From positions 1-64,000 of the forward strand of contig JANLFL010000004.1 of assembly GCA_024655965.1 (NCBI GenBank): a stretch of DNA of 64,000 nucleotides, read 5' to 3'. Under the pieces are notes generated by a model. It was not told where the DNA came from. It was given only the letters and a program-made list of their open reading frames with translations, and made no database searches. The stretch comes from Caldisericota bacterium. Its GTDB lineage: Bacteria > Caldisericota > JANLFM01. Of this stretch, positions 9,048 to 18,502 are shown piece by piece (the stretch's first letter is position 1; each line of letters begins with the position of its first letter). A program made the translations under genes and the position numbers.

Positions 9048-9790
9048 AATTTGCCCCTCATTTGAGTCTTTACTCGGGCAAGGTTGGGGAATTCGCTATC
9101 CTTCCCGGGGATCCCGAAAGGTGCATTTTGATCGCCGATCACCTGGAAAATCCCCAACTGGTCTCCTCAAACCGCGAATTCGTGACCTATACCGGAAAAT
9201 ACAGGGAACTGACCGTGAGCGTTGTTTCCACCGGGATGGGATGCCCTTCCGCGGCAATCGCCCTGGAGGAGTTGGTCATGCTGGGGACAAAGGCCTTCGT
9301 CAGGCTGGGTACTACCGGAGCCCTCCAGAAAAATTTGAAAATCGGGGAATTGGTCATCGCCCATTCAGCAGTCAGGACAGACGGGACCTCCCTGGAATAC
9401 ATTGCCCCTGAGTTTCCGGCAATCGCTGACTTAGACCTGACCATTTTTCTGGAGGAAGCGGCCAAGGGGAAAGGGGTTAATCCCTGGGTTGGTACAATCT
9501 GGAGCCACGACGCTTTTTACAAAGGTTCCGTGTTCGCCGACCCGGAGTTCCTGAACCGGGAAAAATGGATGATCGAGGCCAACGTCTTAAGCGTGGAAAA
9601 CGAGTCCACCGCCTTATTCGTGATAAGTTCAATAAGGAAGGTGAAAACCGGGACAATCCTGACCGTGGTCGCCAACCACCACACCCGGGAGGTCATTTCA
9701 AATGAGGAGAATCTGCGCCCCATTTTTGATTTGATGACCGAAATCTGCCTGGACGCCTTTTACCGGCTTAGGATTTCGGGAAAGGTTTAA
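9044..9790 (+). CDS. Nucleoside phosphorylase (PNP/UDP family), tandem paralogue
   Basis: ATGA overlap with previous gene; RLGTTGALQ, VENESTALF. Confidence 0.85.
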   Translation: MKFAPHLSLYSGKVGEFAILPGDPERCILIADHLENPQLVSSNREFVTYTGKYRELTVSVVSTGMGCPSAAIALEELVMLGTKAFVRLGTTGALQKNLKIGELVIAHSAVRTDGTSLEYIAPEFPAIADLDLTIFLEEAAKGKGVNPWVGTIWSHDAFYKGSVFADPEFLNREKWMIEANVLSVENESTALFVISSIRKVKTGTILTVVANHHTREVISNEENLRPIFDLMTEICLDAFYRLRISGKV

Positions 9791-9796
9791 GGAAAT

Positions 9797-11149
9797 ATGG
9801 GGCTGGTCTTAAAGAACGTAAGAATTTTTGATGGGGAGACTCTTTCCAACCCTTCCTCCATTTATATTTCTGGGGGAAAAATTATGGGGGTAGGGGAGGG
9901 CTTCCCGGAATTTAACCCCAGGGATGGGTGGGAGTCCCTTGATTGCCAGGGAAAAGTGGCCTTTCCCGGGTTAATCGACTGTCACACCCACCTGTACCAG
10001 ACCTTCGGCAGGGGTTTGATGGACAACCTGCACATCACTAATTGGCTGGAGGTGATCTGGCAGTTCCCTCGGATCTTCAGCGAGGAAGCCCTGTACTACT
10101 CCACCCTTTTGGGGGCCATGGAGGCTTTAAAAACAGGTACCACCCTGGTTGTCGATCTAATCGAGGGCAGGGGAGAAGAACCCATCATCCAGGCCATAAT
10201 TGATTCCGGCTTGAAGGCAGTGATGGGGAAGATGCAGAACGATTTTCCTGAAGGGAAGAACACCCCGGTCAAGTCCACCGAGGAGTGCCTGAAGGATAGC
10301 CGAAGGTTCTTCAAAAAGTGGCAGGGATCAGGAAATGGGCGAATAAATGTTCGCTTTTCTTTCGCCGGGCTTCCCGCTTCAACCGAAGGACTGGTCCGGG
10401 GAATGGTTAAATTGAGCCGGGAGTACGGGGTGGGGATCCACGCTCACGCTGCCGAGGGTAAGGAGCCCACGGAGCAGGTAAAAAGAAGGTTCAATTCCGG
10501 GGAAATATTCGCCCTGGAAAAACTGGGGGCCCTTGGTCCTTCCACCCTTCTTGCCCATGTTATCTGGGTGGAAGAGAGGGAAATGGACCTCCTTGCCCAG
10601 AGGGGGGTCTCGGTGGTCCACTGTCCCTTCACCAACTGTAAAGTTACCGATGGCTTATCCCCGATGTATGAGATGTCCAGAAGGGGTGTAAACATTACTT
10701 TTGGGTGCGACGGGGCAGCCTCCAGTGGAAATTACGATCTCATCCGCGAAGGCCAGCTGGGGTCAATGCTCCAGAAAGTTTCCTCAATGGAGGAAAAGGC
10801 TTTCAATCCCCCCTTTCTTTTCCGGTGCATGACCTCCAACGGGGCAAGGGCGCTGGGGCTGGAAGGGGAAGTGGGAAAAATTGAACCGGGATTCAAAGCG
10901 GACCTGATCCTCCTCGAGCTCCCCCCAGCAAAAAACCTTTCCTGGAAAACCTTTTTAACCAATTTGATGTATTCCTCCTCCGGGGGAGAGGCTGTAAAAG
11001 GGGTCATAATCGAGGGGAAAACGATCATCTGGGAGGGAAAGTTTCTTCAGATTCCTGAGGAAAGCGTCCTGAATATAGCAAGGGAAATTTTCTCCAAAGA
11101 GAAATGGAAGTTGGAAAAAGCTCTGGCTAAAACTTTTAAAAAGGAGTGA
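9797..11149 (+). CDS. Amidohydrolase, MTA/SAH deaminase-like
   Basis: PGLIDCHTHLYQTFGRG, HAHAAEG, HCPFTNCKV, FGCDGAASSGN motifs. Confidence 0.8.
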   Translation: MGLVLKNVRIFDGETLSNPSSIYISGGKIMGVGEGFPEFNPRDGWESLDCQGKVAFPGLIDCHTHLYQTFGRGLMDNLHITNWLEVIWQFPRIFSEEALYYSTLLGAMEALKTGTTLVVDLIEGRGEEPIIQAIIDSGLKAVMGKMQNDFPEGKNTPVKSTEECLKDSRRFFKKWQGSGNGRINVRFSFAGLPASTEGLVRGMVKLSREYGVGIHAHAAEGKEPTEQVKRRFNSGEIFALEKLGALGPSTLLAHVIWVEEREMDLLAQRGVSVVHCPFTNCKVTDGLSPMYEMSRRGVNITFGCDGAASSGNYDLIREGQLGSMLQKVSSMEEKAFNPPFLFRCMTSNGARALGLEGEVGKIEPGFKADLILLELPPAKNLSWKTFLTNLMYSSSGGEAVKGVIIEGKTIIWEGKFLQIPEESVLNIAREIFSKEKWKLEKALAKTFKKE

Positions 11150-11692
11150 ATGGAAGAGATGAAAAGAGAGGAACTGCTGAAAAAAGCCTTCGAATTAGGA
11201 CCCCCTCTGGCCGCGGCCAGGGCGATTACTTCTCCCAAGGGCAAGGGAAGGGACTCGGTCCAGGTGATCTTGCTGGAGGAAAAAGAGGAGATCGAAAGTC
11301 TTTTGAAAAAAGTTGAGGAATTGGGGGAAAGGGAGGAAGACCCCAGACCAATATTTTTAAGGGACGCCCAGACCATCAGGAAAAACAACTGCCTGATCCT
11401 TCTATTCTATTCGGAAAATGAACCCTTGGGGCTGAACTGCGGTTTTTGCACCAAGAACTGCGATGCCGCCACAAAGAAGGAGGTGTTCTGCGCTTTTTCC
11501 CTCCTGGACCTGGGGATTAGCCTGGGATCAGCGGTTTCACTCCTCTCGCAAATGGGCTTCGATAACCGGATTCAATACACCCTGGGTAAGGCGGCGGTTG
11601 ACCTGGGGATTGTTCCCAAAAATTCCGCTTGCTTGGGGGTGCCGGTTTCCCTCTCCTCGAAAAACCCCTTTTTTGACCGTTTCTGGTGGTAG
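11150..11692 (+). CDS. DUF2148 (ferredoxin-domain-like) protein
   Basis: GLNCGFCTKNCD, LGISLGSAVSLLSQMGFDNRIQYTLGKAA, NPFFDR. Confidence 0.8.
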   Translation: MEEMKREELLKKAFELGPPLAAARAITSPKGKGRDSVQVILLEEKEEIESLLKKVEELGEREEDPRPIFLRDAQTIRKNNCLILLFYSENEPLGLNCGFCTKNCDAATKKEVFCAFSLLDLGISLGSAVSLLSQMGFDNRIQYTLGKAAVDLGIVPKNSACLGVPVSLSSKNPFFDRFWW

Positions 11693-11699
11693 GGATAAT

Positions 11700-12671
11700 T
11701 TGAAAAAGTGGCTTCGGGTTATTGTCCTCCTCACCCTGGCAATCCTTTTTCTTCTGATCGTGGTCCCCTTTCTCATTCCCATACCTCCGCTTGTTGGAAC
11801 CTTCCCTCCCGAGGAGCTGGCGGATGAAAACAGCCTCTTCTGCGATGTTTTGGGGATAAAGGTCCACTTTAAACAGGCAGGCTCCGGGGAAAGGGCTTTT
11901 TTTCTTCTCCACGGTTTTGCCTCCAGCATTTTTTCCTTCCGGGAGGTGATGGCTCCCTTATCGGAGCTTGGGAAAGTCGTTGCTTGGGACCGCCCCGGTT
12001 TTGGTTTGACCCAGAGGCCTTTGCCCGGGGAATGGGAGGGGGAAAGCCCCTACTCCCCGGAATTTCAGGCGAAGCTCACGGTCAAATTGATGGACAAAAT
12101 GAATGTCTCCCGGGCAATTCTTGTAGGTCATTCAGCGGGTGGGGCGATTGCCCTTTTCACGGCGATCCTCTATCCGGAAAGGGTTCAGGGCTTGATTTTA
12201 ATTTCCCCCGCGGTCTATTCCCAGGGAGGCATCCCTGGTTTCATTCGCTTTTTGCTGAACACCCCTCAGGGAAGGCATCTTGGGCCCCTATTAATTCGCT
12301 CCTTCGCCAACCAGGGGAAGGAATTGGCTCAAAAGGCCTGGAATGACCCTTCAAGAATCACTCCGGAAATCTGGGAAGGTTACCTAAAGCCCTTGAAAGC
12401 CCGGAATTGGGATCAGGGCCTTTTCCAATTTCTCCTTTCCAGCCATCCCCTTCCTCTGGAAAATAACCTCCCGGAGCTCAAAATTCCCGTATTAATAATT
12501 CACGGGGAAAACGATGGGGTCATTCCTTTAAAAGAGAGCTTCCGCCTCAAAGAAAGCATTACTGAAGCTGATTTGGATATTATCCCTGACTGCGGGCATA
12601 TCCCTCAGGAGGAATCTCCCGAAGCTTTTCTTAAAGCGGTAAAGGATTTCATAAAAAGAAAAGGACTTTAA
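11700..12671 (+). CDS. Alpha/beta hydrolase with N-terminal TM/signal segment
   Basis: Start reassigned to TTG 11700, because the ORF-track start at 11463 lies inside the DUF2148 gene; LLHGFASS, VGHSAGG, DCGHIPQEE. Confidence 0.85.
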   Translation: MKKWLRVIVLLTLAILFLLIVVPFLIPIPPLVGTFPPEELADENSLFCDVLGIKVHFKQAGSGERAFFLLHGFASSIFSFREVMAPLSELGKVVAWDRPGFGLTQRPLPGEWEGESPYSPEFQAKLTVKLMDKMNVSRAILVGHSAGGAIALFTAILYPERVQGLILISPAVYSQGGIPGFIRFLLNTPQGRHLGPLLIRSFANQGKELAQKAWNDPSRITPEIWEGYLKPLKARNWDQGLFQFLLSSHPLPLENNLPELKIPVLIIHGENDGVIPLKESFRLKESITEADLDIIPDCGHIPQEESPEAFLKAVKDFIKRKGL

Positions 12672-12808
12672 CTTCTATGTGGAAAATTTCCCTTAATTCC
12701 CTTGAGGCGCTTGAAGGGTAGGGGAGGTTCCCAAAAAAAGTTGGGGGGAAAACGATTTACCAATTGATTTATAATTAAAGCGGAAAAAATCAGAAGGGGG
12801 TTTTCCTT

Positions 12809-15388
12809 TTGGGAATTGAAGACCTTTTTCGAAAAATAGTGGAGACCAGCAACGAGGGGGTCATCGCCATTGATCCTCAAGGTTCAATTATCTTGGCAAA
12901 CCATCAAATGGAGGTAATGCTGGGATATGGAAAGGGGGAACTGTTGGGCCTTCACGCCCGGGACCTCGTCTGGGAGACGGAGTTACCCGATTTTGTTGAC
13001 CATTGGTTGAAATTACAGCAGGGGTTAGGGGGAAGGTATAAGAGGACGCTGAAAAGAAAAGATGGCAGTCCAACCGTTGTCCTGGTTTCTGCAAACCCCA
13101 TTATTGAGCAAGGGGAATTCAAAGGGGCCTTCGCCCTGGTGGGGGAATTTTCCCAGTACCAGCAAATTTCCCGGGAACTATTTTCGGCAATAGAGGAACT
13201 GAAGACCCTGGAAGTAATCGTCAACCGGAGCCCTGCCGTGGCCTTCGTTTGGAAACCCGAGGAAGGTTTACCCGTCCAATATGTCTCGGAGAACGTGTCC
13301 CAGTTTGGATATCAAAAAGAAGAGTTTGAAAGCGGGACCTTGGTCTTTACAGATATCATTCATCCCGAAGATCGGGAAAGAGTAGTCCAGGAAGGGAGAG
13401 AGTTCCGAAAAGAGGGGAGAAATGAATACTTCCAGCATTACCGGATCATCACCAAAGACGGGAAAATCAGGTGGGTGGACGATCGGACAATTGTAAACCG
13501 GAGCCCAAGCGGGGAAGTCCTAAACACATACGGAATCATCCTGGACGTCACCTCCCGGGTGCTGATGGAAGAGGAAGCCCTGGAAGCGGAAGCCAAGCTC
13601 CGAGCATTTCTGGAAGCCAGCCCCGACCTCATTTATTTAAAGGACACCGAAGGGAGAAACCTGCTTGTTAATACCGCTTACGCTCATTATTTTGGCCTCC
13701 AACCAGGGGACATCAACGGGAAAAAGGACTCGGAAATCATGCCCCCGGGCCTTACGGAGCAGTGCGCTCAGAGCGATCGCCTGGTAATTCAAAAAAATGA
13801 ACCCATCAGGGCTGAGGAAAAGATCCAGAACGAGAAAGGGGAAAGGGTTTTCGACACCATCAAGTTCCCCATAAAGGGCGCCTATGGGAAAGTCCGGGGG
13901 ATCGGAGGGATCAGCCGGGACATCACCGAACTCCGCCGGGCCTCCGAAGCTTTGAAAAAACAAGGGGAGTTCCTGAAGCTCATCCTGGATCACGCCCAGG
14001 ACCTGATATACAGGTACCGTTTGTTCCCTGAACCTGGTTTCGAGTACGTTAGCCCATCCGCCACCAGGATCACGGGATACACCCCGGAGGAGCATTATGC
14101 TGACCCTTATCTGGGAATGAAAATCGTCCATCCCGAGGACCGTCCCATCCTCGAAGCTCTGAGGAATGACCCGGTTTCCTTCCAAAAACCGGTGGAGTTC
14201 CGGTGGGTGAAAAAGGATGGGACCATTTTCTGGACAGAGCAAATTAACACCCCGGTTTTCGATGAAACAGGAAGGGTAGTGGCAATAGTGGGTATCGCCC
14301 GGGACATAACAGAGCAGAAGAAAGCCCAGGAGAAGATCATCGAAAGCGAGCGGAACCTGAGGGCTTTTCTTGAAGCCCTCAAGGAACCAGCGGTCCTTCT
14401 GAATACGGAGGGGGAAATCCTCTTTGCCAATAAAAACGCTTCCTTGAGGCTGGGGTTGCCTCCTTTGGAAAATTCCCATTGTTGCTTGTGGGATTTTTTA
14501 AGCGGGGAGCTGGAAAAAAAGCTGAAACCCCTGGTGTTAAATGCGGTTGAGGGCAAGGGGCCAATATCCGGGGAAATTGGCATCGAGGACCGGACTTTTC
14601 TCCTTCAGGTCTACCCCTGGGAGACGGAGGATGGTAGGGTGGAGAAGGTGGTGCTTTTAATGATCGACATTACGGAAAGAATCAGGGTGGAGGGGGAGAA
14701 GGAAAAAGTCAAAAACGCCTTGATTTATTCAGTCTCCCACGATTTGAAGACCCCGTTGATGGTCATGGAAGCCTCCCTTGATTTAATTTCCAGTTCCGAC
14801 CCCGAAAGGAGGGAGGAAAAGTTCCTGGAATACAGCATCTTGTTCAGGAACAACTTAAACCGGATGAAAGGCTTGGTGGAAAACCTCCTCTTAAGCCAAA
14901 GGGCGATTCTTTCCGAGATCAAACCCTCCCCTCAAACAGTGAACGTCTTCAAGATGTTCGGGGAAACCGTCTCCGAGATGAGGACCCTTGCCCGGTCCCT
15001 GGGGGTGGAGCTGGAAGAGAAAACTTCCGGGGAACCCCTTTTTATTGAGTTCGACCCGGAACTGGTGAGGAGAGCGCTGGAGAACATCATATCCAACGCC
15101 ATCAAATTCTCAAAAAAGGGGCAGAAGGTTACGGTGAGCCTGGAGAGGGAAGATCATGAGCTCCGTTTCGTGGTTGAGGACAAGGGACCAGGAATAAAAA
15201 AGGAGGAAATGGAGGGTCTTTCCCAGCCCTTCAGAAGGCTTGAATCAGCGGAAAGGAGCAATATCCCAGGGACGGGCCTCGGGCTTTTTGTTGCTCGAAA
15301 ACTGGTGGAAGCGCACGGGGGAAAGCTTGTCCTGGAAAGTTCCCCCGGTATGGGAACAAAGGCCATTATCAGCCTCCCAATAAAATAA
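12809..15388 (+). CDS. Multi-PAS sensor histidine kinase
   Basis: Repeated PAS/PAC segments; SVSHDLKTPL H-box, NIISNAIKFS N-box, DKGPGIKKEE, GTGLGLFVARKL. Confidence 0.9.
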   Translation: MGIEDLFRKIVETSNEGVIAIDPQGSIILANHQMEVMLGYGKGELLGLHARDLVWETELPDFVDHWLKLQQGLGGRYKRTLKRKDGSPTVVLVSANPIIEQGEFKGAFALVGEFSQYQQISRELFSAIEELKTLEVIVNRSPAVAFVWKPEEGLPVQYVSENVSQFGYQKEEFESGTLVFTDIIHPEDRERVVQEGREFRKEGRNEYFQHYRIITKDGKIRWVDDRTIVNRSPSGEVLNTYGIILDVTSRVLMEEEALEAEAKLRAFLEASPDLIYLKDTEGRNLLVNTAYAHYFGLQPGDINGKKDSEIMPPGLTEQCAQSDRLVIQKNEPIRAEEKIQNEKGERVFDTIKFPIKGAYGKVRGIGGISRDITELRRASEALKKQGEFLKLILDHAQDLIYRYRLFPEPGFEYVSPSATRITGYTPEEHYADPYLGMKIVHPEDRPILEALRNDPVSFQKPVEFRWVKKDGTIFWTEQINTPVFDETGRVVAIVGIARDITEQKKAQEKIIESERNLRAFLEALKEPAVLLNTEGEILFANKNASLRLGLPPLENSHCCLWDFLSGELEKKLKPLVLNAVEGKGPISGEIGIEDRTFLLQVYPWETEDGRVEKVVLLMIDITERIRVEGEKEKVKNALIYSVSHDLKTPLMVMEASLDLISSSDPERREEKFLEYSILFRNNLNRMKGLVENLLLSQRAILSEIKPSPQTVNVFKMFGETVSEMRTLARSLGVELEEKTSGEPLFIEFDPELVRRALENIISNAIKFSKKGQKVTVSLEREDHELRFVVEDKGPGIKKEEMEGLSQPFRRLESAERSNIPGTGLGLFVARKLVEAHGGKLVLESSPGMGTKAIISLPIK

Positions 15389-15404
15389 AAGAAAGGGGAA
15401 TTCC

Positions 15405-15893
15405 ATGGTGGCAATTGTTTATTATTCACGGACCGGATCAACCCGGGAATATGCAAAAGGGATCAAGGATGCAACCGGAGGCGATTTAATCGAACTCTTG
15501 GAAAGGAACCCCAAAAAAACCAACGGCCAGTGCGCAATTCAAGCCCTTTTTGGGGTTTGCCCTCAACTGGAAAACAAGGACCTGGAACTTGCCCCCTATG
15601 ATCTGGTCGTGCTTTTAACACCGATTTATGCCTTCAACCCTTCGCCCGCCATAAATTCCTTTCTAAAAATAGCGAATTTAAAGGAAAAGAAGGTTTACCT
15701 CGTTACCCTGGGCGAAGACCCAAAATCACACCGGAAACCAACTGAAAAAATAAAAAGGAAAGTGGAAAAGAAGGGTGGGACCTTTTTAGGGTCAAGCTCG
15801 TTCAGGGGAGCGAGCATGTTCAAAAAGACCTTTTATTTCACTGAGGAGGAGCTCAGGAAAAATATAGGGGAAATTGTCCAAAGGCTTTCTTGA
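15405..15893 (+). CDS. Flavodoxin-family protein
   Basis: N-terminal YYSRTGSTREYA FMN-binding motif. Confidence 0.75.
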   Translation: MVAIVYYSRTGSTREYAKGIKDATGGDLIELLERNPKKTNGQCAIQALFGVCPQLENKDLELAPYDLVVLLTPIYAFNPSPAINSFLKIANLKEKKVYLVTLGEDPKSHRKPTEKIKRKVEKKGGTFLGSSSFRGASMFKKTFYFTEEELRKNIGEIVQRLS

Positions 15894-16020
15894 AGATCCT
15901 CATCTTGTTTCCCAGTAAGCCAGAGGCCCCCGGCTTTCAAGCTCAAAGGATTTCTCCCCTCAATTCTTTTAAGTCCTAAAAAATTTTTACGCAAGGGGAT
16001 AAATATTTCACAAAATTTTT

Positions 16021-16048
16021 ATTTCGCAAAATGTAACTTTTCCGAAAT
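16021..16048. promoter_or_regulatory. Candidate Xer recombination (dif-like) site, 11-6-11
   Basis: ATTTCGCAAAA-TGTAAC-TTTTCCGAAAT; arms inverted with 1 mismatch; symmetry extends to 16017..16052; directly upstream of the xer-like gene. Confidence 0.5.
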
Positions 16049-16063
16049 AAAACCTGTTATTAT

Positions 16064-17011
16064 ATGGGGGAGGACATGGAAAGCCACATCAGGCGTTTTT
16101 TAGAACATTTGGAAATAGAAAAGGGTTACTCCCCCGGTACTGTGGAGGCTTATGCAACTCACCTCTACCGCTTCGCTCAATGGTTAAAGGAAAACTTTCC
16201 GGAAATTGACCATCCGGAAAAGATCAACCTGGAACACATCCACCAGTTTCGCCTCTATCTTTCAAGGCTTGTTTCCCCGGAGGGAAAGCATTTGAAAAAA
16301 GTCACCCAGGCTTACTACATCATCTCCATCAGGACCTTCCTCCGATATTTGATGGTCAATTGCCAGATGGATGTCCTTTCCCCGGATCGGATCGATCTTC
16401 CCAAGATCGGCCAGCGGGTGGTAAATTTCCTTTCCCTGGATCAGGTTGAGCTTCTTCTCCAGGCTCCAGATACCACCAACCCCAAAGGTTTAAGGGATAG
16501 GGCGATACTGGAACTTTTGTTCTCCACCGGGCTCAGGGTCTCCGAGCTTGTTTCCCTCAACCGCGACCAGGTATCCCTGGAGCGGAAGGAATTCGGGGTT
16601 GTGGGAAAAGGGGGGAAGGCCAGGGTTGTTTTCCTATCAGATTCAGCGGCAAACTGGCTTTCCAGGTACCTCCAGACGAGGACCGACAACCTGAAACCTT
16701 TGTTCATTGCGGTCCCGGGAAAGGGGAAAAAATCAAAAGATGGCAGGCTCACAGCCCGCTCCGTGGAGTTAATCGTCGACCGCTACGCTCGCCAGGTGAA
16801 CCTCCCCTTTAACGTCACCCCTCATACCTTGAGGCATTCCTTCGCCACCGATTTGATGATTGCAGGAGCGGATATCAGGGCGGTTCAAGAGATGCTGGGC
16901 CATTCATCCATCCGAACCACCCAGGTTTACACCCACGTAACGGATAGACAACTGAGAGAAATTTACCGGGCCTTTCATGGGCGTTCCAAACCGAGGGAAA
17001 ACCGAAAATGA
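16064..17011 (+). CDS. Tyrosine recombinase (XerC/XerD-like); start may be ATG 16076
   Basis: SAM-like N-terminal domain; LFSTGLRVSEL, TPHTLRHSFATDLMIAGADIRAVQEMLGHSSIRTTQVYTHV catalytic region. Confidence 0.92.
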   Translation: MGEDMESHIRRFLEHLEIEKGYSPGTVEAYATHLYRFAQWLKENFPEIDHPEKINLEHIHQFRLYLSRLVSPEGKHLKKVTQAYYIISIRTFLRYLMVNCQMDVLSPDRIDLPKIGQRVVNFLSLDQVELLLQAPDTTNPKGLRDRAILELLFSTGLRVSELVSLNRDQVSLERKEFGVVGKGGKARVVFLSDSAANWLSRYLQTRTDNLKPLFIAVPGKGKKSKDGRLTARSVELIVDRYARQVNLPFNVTPHTLRHSFATDLMIAGADIRAVQEMLGHSSIRTTQVYTHVTDRQLREIYRAFHGRSKPRENRK

Positions 17012-17123
17012 GAAAGAGCCCTGGAAAAAAAGTGCCCTCAAAATGCCCCTACAAGGGCCGGTAAATAAAATGGACGATAAAAAACCCGTCTTTAATTTTT
17101 CCCCTTAAAATTCTGGGCAAATT

Positions 17124-18047
17124 TTAGATATCCTGAAACCAGCCGTTTTCCAGACCGCTTTCCAGCATCGCCCTCTTTGCCTCTTCGTATTCCGAGGGTG
17201 TGATCCTCCGGTTAATTTCCGGGTTTTCAGTTGCTTTGTAAGCGGGAAAGTACTGGGACATCAAACTAATATAAGTACGAGGGGAAATCTCCCGGGCAAT
17301 AAACTCCATGGTAGATTTTGTCCCAGCCCAGCCCCGGGGAAGGACCAGGTGCCGTATCAAGAGCCCCCTTTTGGCGATGCCCTTTTCATCGAGCTGGAGG
17401 TCCCCTACTTGCCTGTGCATTTCCCGAACGGCTGTTCGACTCACTTCCACATAATCTTCAACCCCAGAAAACATCTTCCCCGCTTTGTTATCCGCATACC
17501 GAAGGTCTGGCATGTAAATATCGATCACCCCATCGAGGAGCCGGAGGCTTGAAAGGGAATCATAACCTGAGCTGTTGTAAACCAGGGGCAGAGAAAATCC
17601 CTTTTTCACCGCGAGCCAAAGGGATTCCAAAATTTGCGGCACCACATGGCTGGGGGTGACGAAATTGACGTTGTGGCATCCCCACCTCTGGAGGGTGAGC
17701 ATCATGGAGGCGAGTTCTTCGGGGGATACCTCCTCCCCATGCCCCAATTGACTGATAGGATAGTTCTGACAGTATATGCAGCGCAGGTTGCAGTTTGTAA
17801 AAAAAATTGTCCCTGAGCCTTGAATTCCGGAAATGGGCGGTTCCTCCCCGAAGTGGGCGTTAAAACTGGATACTTTTGCCAGCCTCCCCGTGCGGCAAAC
17901 CCCTACCCTTTCCTGGCGGTCTACTCCGCATTCCCGTGGGCACACCCGGCAATTGGTGAGCATTTTAAGGGCCTCCCCTACCCTATTTTCAAGCTCCCCG
18001 GTCTCAAAAAGTTCAATATATGATGGCTGAAAGTGGCTCCTAATCAT
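17124..18047 (-). CDS. Radical SAM protein, PflX/PFL-activase-like (COG1313-type)
   Basis: CRVCPRECGVDR, FTNCNLRCIYCQNYPIS CxxxCxxC. Confidence 0.85.
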   Translation of the reverse strand: MIRSHFQPSYIELFETGELENRVGEALKMLTNCRVCPRECGVDRQERVGVCRTGRLAKVSSFNAHFGEEPPISGIQGSGTIFFTNCNLRCIYCQNYPISQLGHGEEVSPEELASMMLTLQRWGCHNVNFVTPSHVVPQILESLWLAVKKGFSLPLVYNSSGYDSLSSLRLLDGVIDIYMPDLRYADNKAGKMFSGVEDYVEVSRTAVREMHRQVGDLQLDEKGIAKRGLLIRHLVLPRGWAGTKSTMEFIAREISPRTYISLMSQYFPAYKATENPEINRRITPSEYEEAKRAMLESGLENGWFQDI

Positions 18048-18099
18048 ATTTTTCAGGTTTTAAAGGAAATTTTTGATCAATTTTTCCCTTTTAATGGAA

Positions 18100-18125
18100 A
18101 ACCCCTGGTGTTCTTTCCAGGGGTT
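18100..18125 (-). terminator. Terminator-like hairpin downstream of csp
   Basis: AACCCCTGG-N8-CCAGGGGTT perfect 9-bp stem. Confidence 0.55.
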
Positions 18126-18207
18126 CCGTGTTTCTGGTTCTCAACTTCTTGCCCTGGCTGCTTAAAACCCGGTGGAAAACTGGAGCAACCGAGAGCTTGA
18201 GAGTGGT

Positions 18208-18411
18208 TTATTTGACCTTCATCACATTGGCCGCCTGGGGACCTTTGGGTCCTTCGACGATCTCGAACTGGACCCGCTCCCCGGGCTCAAGGGTCCGGTA
18301 GCCATCCATTTTGATTGCCGAGTGGTGAACGAATACGTCCTTTCCGTTGTCAAGTTCGATGAAGCCAAAACCCCTCTGAGCATTGAACCACTTCACTTTT
18401 CCTTCGGTCAT
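18208..18411 (-). CDS. cspA: Cold shock protein (CSD)
   Basis: [30 protein letters not shown]. Confidence 0.95.
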   Translation of the reverse strand: MTEGKVKWFNAQRGFGFIELDNGKDVFVHHSAIKMDGYRTLEPGERVQFEIVEGPKGPQAANVMKVK

Positions 18412-18471
18412 CCAATTTTCCTCCGAGACTTCTTTCGTACTTTCCTTCAGCTTAGGCTGAAAGATATCTAA

Positions 18472-18499
18472 ATTATCCCATCCAAACTCGCTTTGTCAA
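18472..18499 (-). promoter_or_regulatory. Sigma70-type promoter of csp
   Basis: TTGACA-N16-GATAAT on minus strand; transcribed leader contains 8-bp hairpin at 18444..18463. Confidence 0.65.
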
Positions 18500-18502
18500 G
18501 TC

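Noticed and set aside
11463-11699. N-terminal extension of the alpha/beta hydrolase
   Set aside because: Overlaps the DUF2148 gene out of frame; TTG 11700 gives a normal signal/TM N-terminus
13637-14479. 280-aa minus-strand ORF inside the histidine kinase
   Set aside because: Antisense shadow of a well-supported multi-PAS kinase
17071-17100. Possible bidirectional terminator GACG-N10-CGTC with T-rich tail
   Set aside because: Stem only 4 bp; too weak to list as a terminator although position between convergent genes fits
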